Source: Pseudoalteromonas sp. R3 (GTDB lineage Bacteria; Pseudomonadota; Gammaproteobacteria; Enterobacterales; Alteromonadaceae). Taken from it: a DNA stretch of 64,000 bases. Under the pieces are notes generated by a model. It saw only the letters and a program-made list of their open reading frames with translations. It did no database searches and was not told the origin of the DNA. A program made the translations under genes and the position numbers. The DNA lies in contig NZ_CP034835.1 of assembly GCF_004014715.1 (NCBI RefSeq), positions 4,340,001 to 4,404,000 of the forward strand, given 5' to 3'. Shown in pieces: positions 48,447-57,304 of this stretch (positions are counted from its first letter, which is position 1; each line of letters begins with the position of its first letter).

Positions 48447-50447
48447 ATGAACAAGACATTCAGACTCACCTCGTTAGCCCTTGCCTTATCGGCCCTGTCG
48501 TCAACCGCCGTCAACGCACAGGAAACCAAGCAGTACATTCTAAAACAAAGTGATTTAGCCATTTTTGCACCGCAAACAAGCCGTTTTTCCCGCGCAGCTA
48601 TTGCACAAGACTTTGCCGCTGAGCCTGCCGCAGAAGTACTGTCAAACGACGATAATGGCACAGTAGTCACCATGGAACTGACTGCTGAGCAGGTTGCGAA
48701 ACTGAAAGCATCTGGCCAGTATGCCTACATTGAAGAAGATTATGAGTACGTGCCTTTCTCATCGACTAACAGCGCGGAAGTCTCACCGTATGGCCTTGCT
48801 GAAGTTCAGGCACCGCTCCTGCAAGACACCAACGCTGATCTGTTTAAGGTTTGTGTCATTGATTCAGGCTATGATCTGGGCCACCCGGACTTGCCACAAA
48901 ACGCCACCGGCTTTACCGATCTGCCGGGCGGTCTGACCTGGTATCAGGATGGCTCCGGTCATGGTACCCACGTTGCAGGAACCATCGTTGCGCTGAAAAA
49001 CGGCCAGGGTGTAGTGGGTGTGCTGCCCAATGATAAAATTGGCGTACATAACGTGCGCGTATTCGACAATGACGGCAAACAAGGTTTAACCTCGCGTATT
49101 GCCCGCGCCGTTGATAACTGTGTTGAAAATGGCGCTAAAGTTATCAACATGAGTTTGGGTGGCGGCAACCCCAGCCAATACTTCAGAGATCGTCTGCAAG
49201 CGGCCTATGATAAAGGCGTCTTGCTGATCGCGGCTGCCGGTAACGGCGGCGACGCGACCCTCAGCTACCCTGCCAGCTATGACACTGTGGTATCGGTGGC
49301 CAATATTGACGAAAACCGCGTTAAGAACAGCTCTTCGCAGTATAACGCGCAGGTTGAAATTGCTGCGCCAGGTACAAACATCCTGTCGACAGTACCCCGG
49401 GGAACAGGGGTTGCAGCTGGCGTGACCGCCAACGGCGTGTTTGTGAAAGGCGGTGGCATGACCAACTCGGTAGAAGGTAAGGTCAGTGCCGAACTCGTCG
49501 ATTGTGGCCAGGGCCTGAGCACCTGTGCGGCCACGCAAAGTGTGTGTTTAATTGAACGTGGCGGTGCATCCTTTAAAGACAAGGCGGCAAACTGTCAGGC
49601 CGGTGGTGGTGTGGCAGCCATAGTCTATAACAATGCCCCGGGTTCCTTTGGTGGTACACTGGGTGACGGGGTACATGGCGTGACCATTCCGGTGATTTCT
49701 CTGTCGCAGGAAGACGGCACAGCCCTTCTGTCATCTGTGGGCAGCACGGTCGAAGTGCAGCTTGAAGCTATTCTGGACTACGATGAAAAGTCGGGTACGT
49801 CTATGGCCAGCCCGCATGTAGCCGGTGTTGCTGCTCTGGTTTGGAGCCAACACCCCAGCTGTAGCAATGTCGATATCCGTAATGCCCTGAATGCCACCGC
49901 CATCGACTTAGGCTCGGCAGGTCGCGACCATGAATACGGTCATGGCTTAGTGCAGGCTAAGGCTGCGTCTGATTATATTGCGGCCAATGGCTGTAGCGGC
50001 GCGCAGGACAACCAGCTTCCGGTTGCCAGCTTTACCGCCAGCTGCACCGACCTTGCCTGTGGGTTTAACGCCAGTGCCAGCCGCGATCCGGATGGACAGG
50101 TTGTTGCTTATGACTGGAATATTGACGGCGTCGCAACCACAGGTGTAAACGTGACCCATGCTTTTGCCAATGCGGGTAGCTATCAGGTGTCACTGACGGT
50201 AACAGACGATGCAGGTGCTACGCACACAGTCACTCAGTCAGTCTCTGTCACAGATGGCAATAACAATACTGGCTGTACCGGTCTGGAAACCTGGTCTGCC
50301 AGCAAGATTTACCGTTCAGGTAATGAAGTTGCCTACAATGGTCGCAAATATCACAGCAACTGGTGGCACCGTGGCAAAAACCCGGCACAAAACTCCAACG
50401 TGGGTAATGCCTGGAAAGTCTGGACAGACTTAGGTGCCTGTAACTAA
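48447..50447 (+). CDS. Secreted subtilisin-like protease with PA, PKD and chitin-binding-type domains
   Basis: About 666 residues from ATG 48447, which has AGGA six bases upstream and begins a signal peptide ending VNA; the longer frame from 48354 would hide it. An I9-type propeptide spans about 28-103. The S8 domain has Asp139 (VIDSGYD), His172 (GHGTHVAG) and Ser452 (SGTSMASPH). A protease-associated (PA) insert lies at about 330-445. A PKD domain (524-603) and a C-terminal CBM5/12-like module (612-666, ETWSASKIYRSGNEVAYNG) follow. It is an extracellular endopeptidase, possibly docking to chitin or similar polymers. Confidence 0.92.
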   Translation: MNKTFRLTSLALALSALSSTAVNAQETKQYILKQSDLAIFAPQTSRFSRAAIAQDFAAEPAAEVLSNDDNGTVVTMELTAEQVAKLKASGQYAYIEEDYEYVPFSSTNSAEVSPYGLAEVQAPLLQDTNADLFKVCVIDSGYDLGHPDLPQNATGFTDLPGGLTWYQDGSGHGTHVAGTIVALKNGQGVVGVLPNDKIGVHNVRVFDNDGKQGLTSRIARAVDNCVENGAKVINMSLGGGNPSQYFRDRLQAAYDKGVLLIAAAGNGGDATLSYPASYDTVVSVANIDENRVKNSSSQYNAQVEIAAPGTNILSTVPRGTGVAAGVTANGVFVKGGGMTNSVEGKVSAELVDCGQGLSTCAATQSVCLIERGGASFKDKAANCQAGGGVAAIVYNNAPGSFGGTLGDGVHGVTIPVISLSQEDGTALLSSVGSTVEVQLEAILDYDEKSGTSMASPHVAGVAALVWSQHPSCSNVDIRNALNATAIDLGSAGRDHEYGHGLVQAKAASDYIAANGCSGAQDNQLPVASFTASCTDLACGFNASASRDPDGQVVAYDWNIDGVATTGVNVTHAFANAGSYQVSLTVTDDAGATHTVTQSVSVTDGNNNTGCTGLETWSASKIYRSGNEVAYNGRKYHSNWWHRGKNPAQNSNVGNAWKVWTDLGACN

Positions 50448-50481
50448 ACCCCCATGATTTACAATTGAGAGCAAGCAGTCA

Positions 50482-50507
50482 GGCGGTACTTAGGTATCGC
50501 CTTTTTT
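50482..50507 (+). terminator. Terminator after the subtilase
   Basis: GGCGGTAC, loop TTAG, GTATCGCC (one G-T pair), then TTTTTT. Its left part overlaps the stop codon of the convergent hxlR gene. Confidence 0.75.
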
Positions 50508-50858
50508 ATGAGCCAAATCTTGTTGCCGCTGGCCCCATTCGCACAGCATATCCAGAATTGGCCTAAGCTCATCTGACAACCCTGTACTGGTGTATTCCAC
50601 CCTGGGCGGCACCTCGGCATACACCTCACGAGAGACCAATCCGTCGGCTTCAAGCTCTCGCAACTGCTGGGTCAGCATCTTTTGTGTGATCTTTGGAATG
50701 CGCTTTTTCAGCTCACCAAAACGCAGTGTATTATCGCGCAGGTGAAACAGAATGATCACCTTCCACTTGCCGCCGATCACATTCATGACCGACGTCATCG
50801 GACAGCCACCTAAATTAATGTCATTTTCTTCTGTACGTAACGCGTTGTTTTCCGCCAT
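50490..50858 (-). CDS. HxlR-family winged-helix transcriptional regulator
   Basis: A 122-residue cytoplasmic protein. The HxlR family pattern is clear: CPMTSVMNVIGGKWKVIILFHL, RFGELKKRIPKITQKMLTQQLRELEADGLVSREVY and VPPRVEYTSTGLS. A Cys in GGCP near residue 19 is the redox-sensitive position in many HxlR/YodB proteins, so it may respond to quinones or aldehydes. The gene is divergent from the unknown gene at 51011. Its 5' end and promoter are duplicated at 51862, beside the metallo-beta-lactamase-fold gene. Confidence 0.9.
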   Translation of the reverse strand: MAENNALRTEENDINLGGCPMTSVMNVIGGKWKVIILFHLRDNTLRFGELKKRIPKITQKMLTQQLRELEADGLVSREVYAEVPPRVEYTSTGLSDELRPILDMLCEWGQRQQDLAHKKGDT

Positions 50859-50960
50859 TGGTTACACCGGCCCTGCTATACTCTTGATTAGTGCTTATTA
50901 TGCTGACTATATCCGAACATTATAGTTTACTAAAGATACTATGGGTATTATTTATACTAT
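50795..50960. repeat. Copy A of a duplicated hxlR 5' end and promoter region
   Basis: This segment covers the first 20 codons of hxlR and its upstream region. It matches 51862-52035 closely for the first 60 bases (for example GGACAGCCACCTAAATTAAT and TCTGTACGTAACGCGTTG) and then with more changes up to the TATAGTTT segment. Confidence 0.75.
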
Positions 50961-51010
50961 TAATCCTGTTGCTGAGTACACCCAAGCAGACTAGAGAAGG
51001 TCAATACAGC

Positions 51011-51790
51011 ATGAGTAATGATATCTGGGATAGAAGCAAGACAGACAAAGCGAACGCGGCCTTGTTTGGTAATTTCGTTTGGATGACCATCAACAGCTCG
51101 GATCTTAAAGGCATTCTCCAGTTTATGTGCGAAAACGTTGAAGTAGAGGACGTACACAAAACGGATGCTAAATTTGATACATTTGCGGTGTACAACGCAC
51201 ATCGCCTTATACTCGCCAAACTAGACCAACATATTTATCTGGGTGGTTTTGGGTTACCAAGCTTTCACGAGTCCGCCCGCCCGGATAATTTGCCTTACTA
51301 CGTTGCGCACTGCGAAAAACAGGCTGTAAAAAATAATATGAACCTTCTGGGCGCGCTGGCAAATGCACTTAGTTCACAGTTTGGCGAGACACACTACTAT
51401 GCAATGACCAACCAGAATCAGTTTTACTTTTGGCTAAAGTCGATAAGAGGAAAACTGGACAGGTTATATGCTTTTGAGCTCAACAACAGTGACGAATATC
51501 TTTCTCCAGGTCAAACACTTGAGAACACCGTTGTTTCTTTCGGCTCACCGACAGAAATTGAGCTGGCACTGTCAAAAGAATATTTCATTGAAGGGCTCAG
51601 CGAGCCCTGCGCAGAAACACAACTCCCCGAGATAAATTTATATGATGTACTGCGGAGGATCCCTGAAAACTGGGACGTGCACCCTTACAAAATACTTCCT
51701 CAGTTTCAGGATGCTTACCTGATTGAGTTATCTGTTCCCGCATTTTCCGGATATAGAAAGTTCATTGGCATTGACTCACTCTGCTCATAA
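51011..51790 (+). CDS. Cytoplasmic protein of unknown family between duplicated promoters
   Basis: About 259 residues from ATG 51011, which has AGAAGG ten bases upstream. A longer frame from 50891 would add a hydrophobic N-terminus, but that stretch lies in the duplicated promoter region and its counterpart at 51950-52030 is non-coding, so I reject it. The protein is mixed alpha/beta, with no cofactor motif that I recognise; segments such as FGNFVWMTINSSDLKGILQF and HIYLGGFGLPSFHESARPD are distinctive. It is divergent from hxlR. Its position between two copies of one promoter region suggests insertion by duplication or recombination. Confidence 0.6.
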   Translation: MSNDIWDRSKTDKANAALFGNFVWMTINSSDLKGILQFMCENVEVEDVHKTDAKFDTFAVYNAHRLILAKLDQHIYLGGFGLPSFHESARPDNLPYYVAHCEKQAVKNNMNLLGALANALSSQFGETHYYAMTNQNQFYFWLKSIRGKLDRLYAFELNNSDEYLSPGQTLENTVVSFGSPTEIELALSKEYFIEGLSEPCAETQLPEINLYDVLRRIPENWDVHPYKILPQFQDAYLIELSVPAFSGYRKFIGIDSLCS

Positions 51791-51861
51791 GATCTGTATA
51801 CCTGAGCAGACCTGGTGCAGAAGGCGTTATACAGTTACTAAAAAAGAGTGTTTGATAAACT

Positions 51862-52035
51862 TCATCGGACAGCCACCTAAATTAATTTCATTTTCTTCTG
51901 TACGTAACGCGTTGTTTTTTGACATTGGTTACCTTGGCCATACTAGCTTACAAATTGGTGCTTACTTGAACTGAGTATATCTGAACTCTATAGTTTCAAA
52001 AATATACTAAGGGCCATTTTGATACTTTTATTAGT
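51862..52035. pseudogene. Truncated hxlR 5' remnant and promoter (copy B)
   Basis: On the minus strand this begins as an hxlR paralogue, with NNALRTEEN-like codons through GGCP, but leaves the family after about 21 codons. It is a remnant, not a regulator gene. Upstream of it (52035 side) the promoter copy now faces the secreted metallo-beta-lactamase-fold gene at 52101. In the ancestral order hxlR was probably directly divergent from that gene. Confidence 0.65.
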
Positions 52036-52100
52036 TTTAAAGGCACATATTATGCTGACTGGCCCTGAGAAACGTAACACGACTGGATCAGGAAACACTC

Positions 52101-53108
52101 ATGACCACATCAAAATATGCTTTCTTCGGCGCACTGGCTATGCTTTCAACCACCACCGCTCTGGCTGGTGACTTTATTTACAAACCCGCCTCTGCCACTG
52201 AGATAGCAGCACACCATCAGAAAGTAGCAGGCAGCCACCGCGAGCGTTTTGTGAAACCTTATGAAGTGCAACGCCTGAGTCAGAACGTCTACTGGATATC
52301 GGTTGCCAACTACAACGTCACCGCAGTGGTTGGTCAGCGCAGTGTATTGCTGATCGACGCCCCGCATGGCACAGGCAAACAACTGCTGGCAGCCATCAAG
52401 TCTTTCACCAACAAACCGCTGCATGGCATTGTCTATTCTCATGCCCATGCTGATCACGTGGGCGACTCACGGCTTATCCAAAAAGCACTGGCCGATACTC
52501 CCATTGAGATTTACGCCACCGCAGAGGTGCGCGATGCACTGCACTCGCACAACGTCACGGCGCCCGCGCCGATCACTCAGGTCATTGGTGATACATTTGA
52601 CTTCGAGGGGCACACATTTAAAACATTTAGCAACTTTAATGGCCATACTCAGGACAACACCGCGTTATTGATTCAAGATCAGGGACGCACCATCATTCAC
52701 GCCATCGATCTGGTCCATCCGGATCAGCTGGAGTTTCGCAGCTTTTCAAACGTTGAAGACGCCATTGCCTATAAAAACGACATAGATACACTGATGGCAC
52801 TGGACTGGGACGTGATGGTCACCGGCCACAGTAACCTGGGCTACAAAGCCGATGTACAGTTTGTTCAGGACTATATTCGGGATGTGCAAACCTTTATTCA
52901 TGAAGGGCTGGCCAAAGCCCAGTTTGCCGAGCACTTTAAGGGCGAATCGCCATTTAGCTGGTACGCTGGCTACACCAATGAGATCATTGACTTTGCTCAC
53001 GCCAAAATGGCTGAAAAATACCGTAAAGGCAGAGAAGAAGAGTTTGATATTGTGGTTAAATCGCACGTGCGCGTGATGTTTTGGGCGATGTTTGCCCGGG
53101 CGCTGTAA
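52101..53108 (+). CDS. Exported metallo-beta-lactamase-fold hydrolase
   Basis: A 335-residue periplasmic protein with a signal peptide ending ALA (residue 22). The metal motif is YSHAHADHVGD (HxHxDH), with GHTQDN and the GHSNLGY His as further ligands. Residues 185-230 fit the alkylsulfatase/quorum-type exported subgroup rather than true beta-lactamases; the substrate is unknown. GGATCAGGA precedes the ATG. It lies beside the remnant of an hxlR promoter, so an HxlR protein may regulate it. A very strong GC hairpin follows the stop. Confidence 0.82.
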   Translation: MTTSKYAFFGALAMLSTTTALAGDFIYKPASATEIAAHHQKVAGSHRERFVKPYEVQRLSQNVYWISVANYNVTAVVGQRSVLLIDAPHGTGKQLLAAIKSFTNKPLHGIVYSHAHADHVGDSRLIQKALADTPIEIYATAEVRDALHSHNVTAPAPITQVIGDTFDFEGHTFKTFSNFNGHTQDNTALLIQDQGRTIIHAIDLVHPDQLEFRSFSNVEDAIAYKNDIDTLMALDWDVMVTGHSNLGYKADVQFVQDYIRDVQTFIHEGLAKAQFAEHFKGESPFSWYAGYTNEIIDFAHAKMAEKYRKGREEEFDIVVKSHVRVMFWAMFARAL

Positions 53109-53115
53109 TACAACC

Positions 53116-53146
53116 GGTGTGTCGGGGGCTCGTGCCCCCGCACACC
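53116..53146 (+). terminator. Strong GC hairpin after the hydrolase gene
   Basis: GGTGTG-t-CGGGGGC, loop TCGT, GCCCCCG-CACACC: 13 paired bases with one bulge. It lacks a proper T tract, so it could be a stabilising or weak termination structure. Confidence 0.6.
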
Positions 53147-53252
53147 TTGAAATAAAGCGCACACACTCCCACTGCCAGCCCCCAAAGTTTGCTAGTCAAA
53201 GCGTGATTCTTCATCTACTATGTGACTGTATTGACGCATAAATAATAATCTA

Positions 53253-54647
53253 ATGAAATCATTCCCGTCGCTCTATTTTACCAATCTGTTTTTGATTGGT
53301 GGCACCGGTTTACTGACCACCTATCTGGCTTTGTATCTCGGCAAACAAGGGGTCTCCACCTTCTGGATAGGTTTGCTGACCTCATGCTATTACCTGGGCC
53401 TGTTACTGGGCTCTAAACTGGGTTATCACCTGATCAAGTCTGTGGGACATATCCGGACCTTTGCCGCCAGTACCGCTGCGGTCACTGCTTGTGTAGCTGC
53501 CCACGGGGTGAGCGATAATATTTATCTGTGGCTGGCACTGCGCTTATTTGTCGGGCTCGGGATGATGTGTAACTACATGGTGCTGGAAAGCTGGCTGAAT
53601 GAACAGGCTGCTCCTGAATCCCGTGGCCGGGTGTTCTCATTTTATATGATCACCTCTTATCTGGGCATGGTGGCAGGACAATACGCACTGTCGCACTTTC
53701 CGGAGCTGGGCTATGCGCCTTTGTTTTTGGTGTGCATGGCACTGTCGGTGGGGATCATCCCCATTTCGACCACCCGCCGGATCCACCCTAAACCGCTCAA
53801 ACCCATTCAGGTCAGTTTGTTCGGATATATTAAGAAAATCCCTCAGTCACTGACAGCCGTATTGTTTGCCGGGATCATCAATGGCAGCTTTTATGGTCTT
53901 GCGCCGACCTTCGCGCACTCATCGGGCTTTAACGCAGAAGAGATAGCCCTGTTTATGTCGATCACCATTTTTGCCGGGCTCCTGGCACAGTGGCCAATGG
54001 GGGTGATCTCCGACAAAATTCGCCGCAGTATTCTGCTGCGCAGCAATGCTGTGATCATTGGTTTAGTAAGTCTGTTGTTATTTTTGTTGCCTGCCTCGCA
54101 GCAAACTGCCTATGTATTGAGTTTTATCTTTGGTCTGTTTGCATTTACCTTATATCCATTGTCATCTGCGCTGGCAAACTCGCGCGTTGATGACGAAGAC
54201 AGGGTTGGCGTCTCTTCTGCCCTGCTGGTTGCCTTTGGGGGCGGTGCAGCGATTGGCTCTGCGGTCAATGCCCAGCTAATGGCCTCCTTTGGTCATCAGG
54301 CGCTGTATGCCTCGATTACGCTGCTCACTGTGTTGATGTTTACCCTGCTCACTTACATCAACTCACGACAAAAGGCCGAACAGCCTGAGCCCAGCGACTA
54401 CGTGGTGGGCACGTCCGATGTGACTAACTCGCCGCTGGCCGCGACCATGGATCCGCGGATCGAAGAAACCACAGCCCACGAACAAATGCTGGTTGTGGAT
54501 GAAGATGAGGTTGGCGACACCCAACCCCGGGATTATGATCCCCTGGACCATGAGGCGGATGAGGTACCCTTCGAAGAAACACCGCCAGATTGCCCAACCG
54601 AAGGTGATGATGGCCAAAAAGAAGCGCACCCACACGCCGCCCGATAA
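53253..54647 (+). CDS. MFS transporter with acidic cytoplasmic tail
   Basis: A 464-residue major-facilitator protein of 12 helices, spanning residues 1-370. The N-terminal half has GLGMMCNYMVLESWLNEQA and SRGRVFSFYMI, typical of the YcaD-type subgroup, and the second half QWPMGVISDKIRRS. Residues 385-464 form an acidic, probably disordered cytoplasmic tail (EDEVGDTQPRDYDPLDHEADE), which is unusual for the family. The ribosome site is weak. Substrate is unknown. The gene is convergent with the NAD(P)-dependent reductase gene, with a perfect 7-bp hairpin between. Confidence 0.85.
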   Translation: MKSFPSLYFTNLFLIGGTGLLTTYLALYLGKQGVSTFWIGLLTSCYYLGLLLGSKLGYHLIKSVGHIRTFAASTAAVTACVAAHGVSDNIYLWLALRLFVGLGMMCNYMVLESWLNEQAAPESRGRVFSFYMITSYLGMVAGQYALSHFPELGYAPLFLVCMALSVGIIPISTTRRIHPKPLKPIQVSLFGYIKKIPQSLTAVLFAGIINGSFYGLAPTFAHSSGFNAEEIALFMSITIFAGLLAQWPMGVISDKIRRSILLRSNAVIIGLVSLLLFLLPASQQTAYVLSFIFGLFAFTLYPLSSALANSRVDDEDRVGVSSALLVAFGGGAAIGSAVNAQLMASFGHQALYASITLLTVLMFTLLTYINSRQKAEQPEPSDYVVGTSDVTNSPLAATMDPRIEETTAHEQMLVVDEDEVGDTQPRDYDPLDHEADEVPFEETPPDCPTEGDDGQKEAHPHAAR

Positions 54648-54662
54648 AAGACAATTAACGAT

Positions 54663-54685
54663 GTGAGGCCATTTTTATGCCTCAC
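54663..54685. terminator. Hairpin between convergent genes
   Basis: GTGAGGC, 9-base loop, GCCTCAC: a perfect 7-bp stem in the gap between the MFS and reductase genes. No T tract follows, so its role as terminator is only likely. Confidence 0.5.
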
Positions 54686-54712
54686 TGAACTAGCAGGGAC
54701 TGATAGCGTCTC

Positions 54713-55570
54713 TTAACCGAGGTTTAAAAAGGGTCTGGGTTGCCAGCCCAACTCGCGGATGGCTTTGTCGCTTGAGAACACCTGCTGCAGTGCATAGCCT
54801 TCTGTCCAGGTGCCATATATTTGCGCCCACTGCGCCGCTTGTCCGCACACAATTGGTTGCTCAGACAGTCTCTGTAATAAACTTGCCAGCGGAGCGCTTG
54901 GCTCTGCCGATCCTATGTACTCCTCACCTTGCTTGCCACGCTCAAGTACCAGACGATACAGCTCGGCCAGGTTAGTGCGCTCAACCAGTGGCCAGGTTTG
55001 CGTTTCTTCTGCTGGCAACACGGGGTGGCCACAGCGCTCAATTTCCCAGCTCAGGATGGGTGGCAAATAGTGCTCTTCCTCGCACACCACATTGACCGGG
55101 CTGACAACTCGTAAGTCGATGTTTTCTTTGTCCGATAACCAGGCGATGTTATCCAGCATCCACTGAAAATCGGCCACTGAGTGCTTTGGCGTGGTTTCAG
55201 TGATCACCGCATCATGACTGCCATAGGCCCAGCATCCAGCGGTATATACAAGTATAAGTGGCGTAGTGCGTGTTAAGGCATGGTTAGCCACAGCCTGTAT
55301 CAACGTCGCATCCACCTCGCCCATCTTGTCATCAAAGGTACAGGCGGTATGGATAAACGCATCACAGCTCGCAAGCTCGCTGAGCCAGGATTGCGGCTCG
55401 GTCAGTGACCCCGTCACTGCCGTTGCGCCCAGTTGCACGGCTTTATCAGCGCTTGTTGCATTTCTGCATAACACCTTGACCTGATAACCATGTGTGATCA
55501 GTTCTCGCACTATGGCACTGCCTATATTACCTGTTCCGCCAGTCACAAATACCGATTTGTGTATGCTCAT
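54713..55570 (-). CDS. NAD(P)-dependent short-chain reductase/epimerase
   Basis: A 285-residue cytoplasmic protein of the extended or atypical SDR group (NmrA/DUF1731-like). The dinucleotide motif is FVTGGTGNIGSAIV, a GxxGxxG loop near residues 11-17. The segment VKVLCRNA suggests NADP binding. A Tyr-x3-Lys catalytic pair is not obvious at the usual place, so it may be of the NmrA-like type without classical dehydrogenase activity. It reads leftwards towards the MFS gene. A small membrane-protein gene on the same strand lies 100 bases upstream. Confidence 0.78.
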   Translation of the reverse strand: MSIHKSVFVTGGTGNIGSAIVRELITHGYQVKVLCRNATSADKAVQLGATAVTGSLTEPQSWLSELASCDAFIHTACTFDDKMGEVDATLIQAVANHALTRTTPLILVYTAGCWAYGSHDAVITETTPKHSVADFQWMLDNIAWLSDKENIDLRVVSPVNVVCEEEHYLPPILSWEIERCGHPVLPAEETQTWPLVERTNLAELYRLVLERGKQGEEYIGSAEPSAPLASLLQRLSEQPIVCGQAAQWAQIYGTWTEGYALQQVFSSDKAIRELGWQPRPFLNLG

Positions 55571-55669
55571 CTGTTTCTCCTTTCAGATTTAAAAACATAC
55601 ACCCACAGTAGCGCAATATGTACCCAAATTTCTACACTTCGTATGAGTAAAAGCGCCCACGGCGCCTCT

Positions 55670-56275
55670 TCACGCTACCTGAGATCCAGCCATCGTATCA
55701 GAGCGAATTACCCGGCTGGCCCACACAAACGCCAGCGCCAGTAACCCATTGGTATAAAAGTCCAGCGAGAAGCCCACTTCTGCCCCATACAGCATGCCCG
55801 CCAGTAACATCAGGCTCCAGCATACAACGGGGATCGACAAAGCCAGGCCCAGAGCATGCGAGGCAGGGCCCCGCAGGCAGGCAATCGCATTGCAAATAAA
55901 GGCACCGACCATCGCAATCATAAATACGCCTATCAGCGCCTGCATACCAACACCTCTGGTGGCATCACCCAGCACTACGCTGGCAATGACCCAGCAGGCC
56001 CCAATACTCAGTGCCAGCAAAGCCGCCAGTGCAAACCCCGCGCCCCACTTTGCCAGTTTCGGTGCTCGCGACGCAATTCGAGGGTGCAGTTTATACAACC
56101 CCAGGACACTGGATGCGAGTCCGATAATCGCCGGAATTGCGGGCCACAAAATAGAAAGCTGGTATCCGGAAAAGTGGCGTGCCCATAAACACAGGGTGTT
56201 GATTAACATAAAACCACCGGCAATCAGAAAAAATCGGGCATCCCAGGATGTAGGTGTGTGCTGAACGTTTTGCAT
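55670..56275 (-). CDS. Polytopic membrane protein of unknown family
   Basis: A 201-residue inner-membrane protein with six predicted helices: about 15-32, 40-58, 72-95, 105-127, 138-157 and 170-186. It is Ala- and Leu-rich, with no catalytic motif. The ATG at 56275 has GAGGAAGAC upstream. I do not recognise the family. It is on the same strand as the reductase gene at 54713 but with a 100-base gap, and divergent from the exported SnoaL-like gene. Confidence 0.7.
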   Translation of the reverse strand: MQNVQHTPTSWDARFFLIAGGFMLINTLCLWARHFSGYQLSILWPAIPAIIGLASSVLGLYKLHPRIASRAPKLAKWGAGFALAALLALSIGACWVIASVVLGDATRGVGMQALIGVFMIAMVGAFICNAIACLRGPASHALGLALSIPVVCWSLMLLAGMLYGAEVGFSLDFYTNGLLALAFVWASRVIRSDTMAGSQVA

Positions 56276-56637
56276 TGTCTTCCTCGCATTGAATGTTATT
56301 AACCGTAAACAGGTGAGGTCATACAGTGCAAAAAAATGGACGATAAGTCGTTTGAATGGGCCCGTTCGAACTTTTTATTTCAATTATTTTCATAACGTTA
56401 CACCACTTTCTTCATCCTCTTTTATCTCTGAGGCCTATTCAGCGGTGCATGTCAGGGCGCAATACGATGCGCCATAACGCACGCTTTAACACCCTGATTG
56501 TCACAGCCTATGTGCGACATGGGTTACCAAAAAGTCCCCTGGTAAGTAATTTGTGCCTTCTTGCAAAGGTGGTTACTAATAATTACCATGGTTACCAGAT
56601 GAGACTTAAGACTAAATTTACAACTAAGGAGCACCCC

Positions 56638-57180
56638 ATGTTGAAAACCCTAAGTGCAGCATTACTTTTACTGGTCAGTACCGTGACATTTGCCGCAGGC
56701 AAAGACGCCCCTAAAATCCACTTTGATGAGTTAAAAAAACCAAGCTGGAGCGAGCAGGAATTAAGCAATGCCCGTCTGGTCACCGACTTTGTACAAAACC
56801 TGATGAACAACCACAACTTTGACTATGTGCTAAAACACTACAACGACAGCGCCTATGTGCAGCACAACCGCAACCTGCCGGATAAAATCCCCGGTCTGGT
56901 CGGCTTTTTACAAGCGTTTGTAGAGGATTACCCGGACTACAGCTATGACGTAAAACACATCTACGCCGACGGCGACTTCGTGATTTTTCACTCTCATGCC
57001 ACACTGGATAAAGATCACCGCGGCAATGACCAAAAAGGCATGAACATCATCGACACCTGGCGCATCGAAGACGGCCGCATTGTTGAACACTGGGACTCAA
57101 TCCAGGCCCTGGACCTGTCAATGCGCATTTACTCACTTTTCAGCGGTGGCGATATTCAAAATGATAATGGCGTGTTTTGA
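56638..57180 (+). CDS. Exported SnoaL/NTF2-like protein
   Basis: About 180 residues from ATG 56638, which follows AAGGAG at good spacing; a much longer frame from 56356 lacks any signal. The signal peptide is LLLLVSTVTFA, cut near residue 20. The mature protein is an NTF2/SnoaL-type cone-shaped alpha-beta barrel (RLVTDFVQNLMNNHNFDYVLKHY, YVQHNRNLPD, GLVGFLQAFVEDYPDYSYDVKHIYADGDFVIFHS, DTWRIEDGRIVEHWD). This fold binds small hydrophobic ligands or acts as an epimerase-like cyclase; here the substrate is unknown. It is followed by a bidirectional terminator. Confidence 0.8.
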   Translation: MLKTLSAALLLLVSTVTFAAGKDAPKIHFDELKKPSWSEQELSNARLVTDFVQNLMNNHNFDYVLKHYNDSAYVQHNRNLPDKIPGLVGFLQAFVEDYPDYSYDVKHIYADGDFVIFHSHATLDKDHRGNDQKGMNIIDTWRIEDGRIVEHWDSIQALDLSMRIYSLFSGGDIQNDNGVF

Positions 57181-57253
57181 TGAAGAGTTTTGATGGGGTG
57201 AGTGAGCTTTTATGAGACTGCGATATAAATTTTACATCGCTCAGAACCACCCA

Positions 57254-57281
57254 CAAAAAAAAGGCGCTTTCGCGCCTTTTT
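57254..57281. terminator. Bidirectional terminator
   Basis: AAAAAGGCGC, short loop, GCGCCTTTTT. It serves the convergent SnoaL-like and glmS transcripts. Confidence 0.85.
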
Positions 57282-57304
57282 CAGTTCAATCAACCTAACC
57301 CAAC

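Noticed and set aside
50891..51010. N-terminal extension with a hydrophobic segment on the unknown gene
   Set aside because: The stretch is duplicated promoter DNA whose counterpart near 51960-52030 is non-coding; an internal ATG has a better ribosome site.
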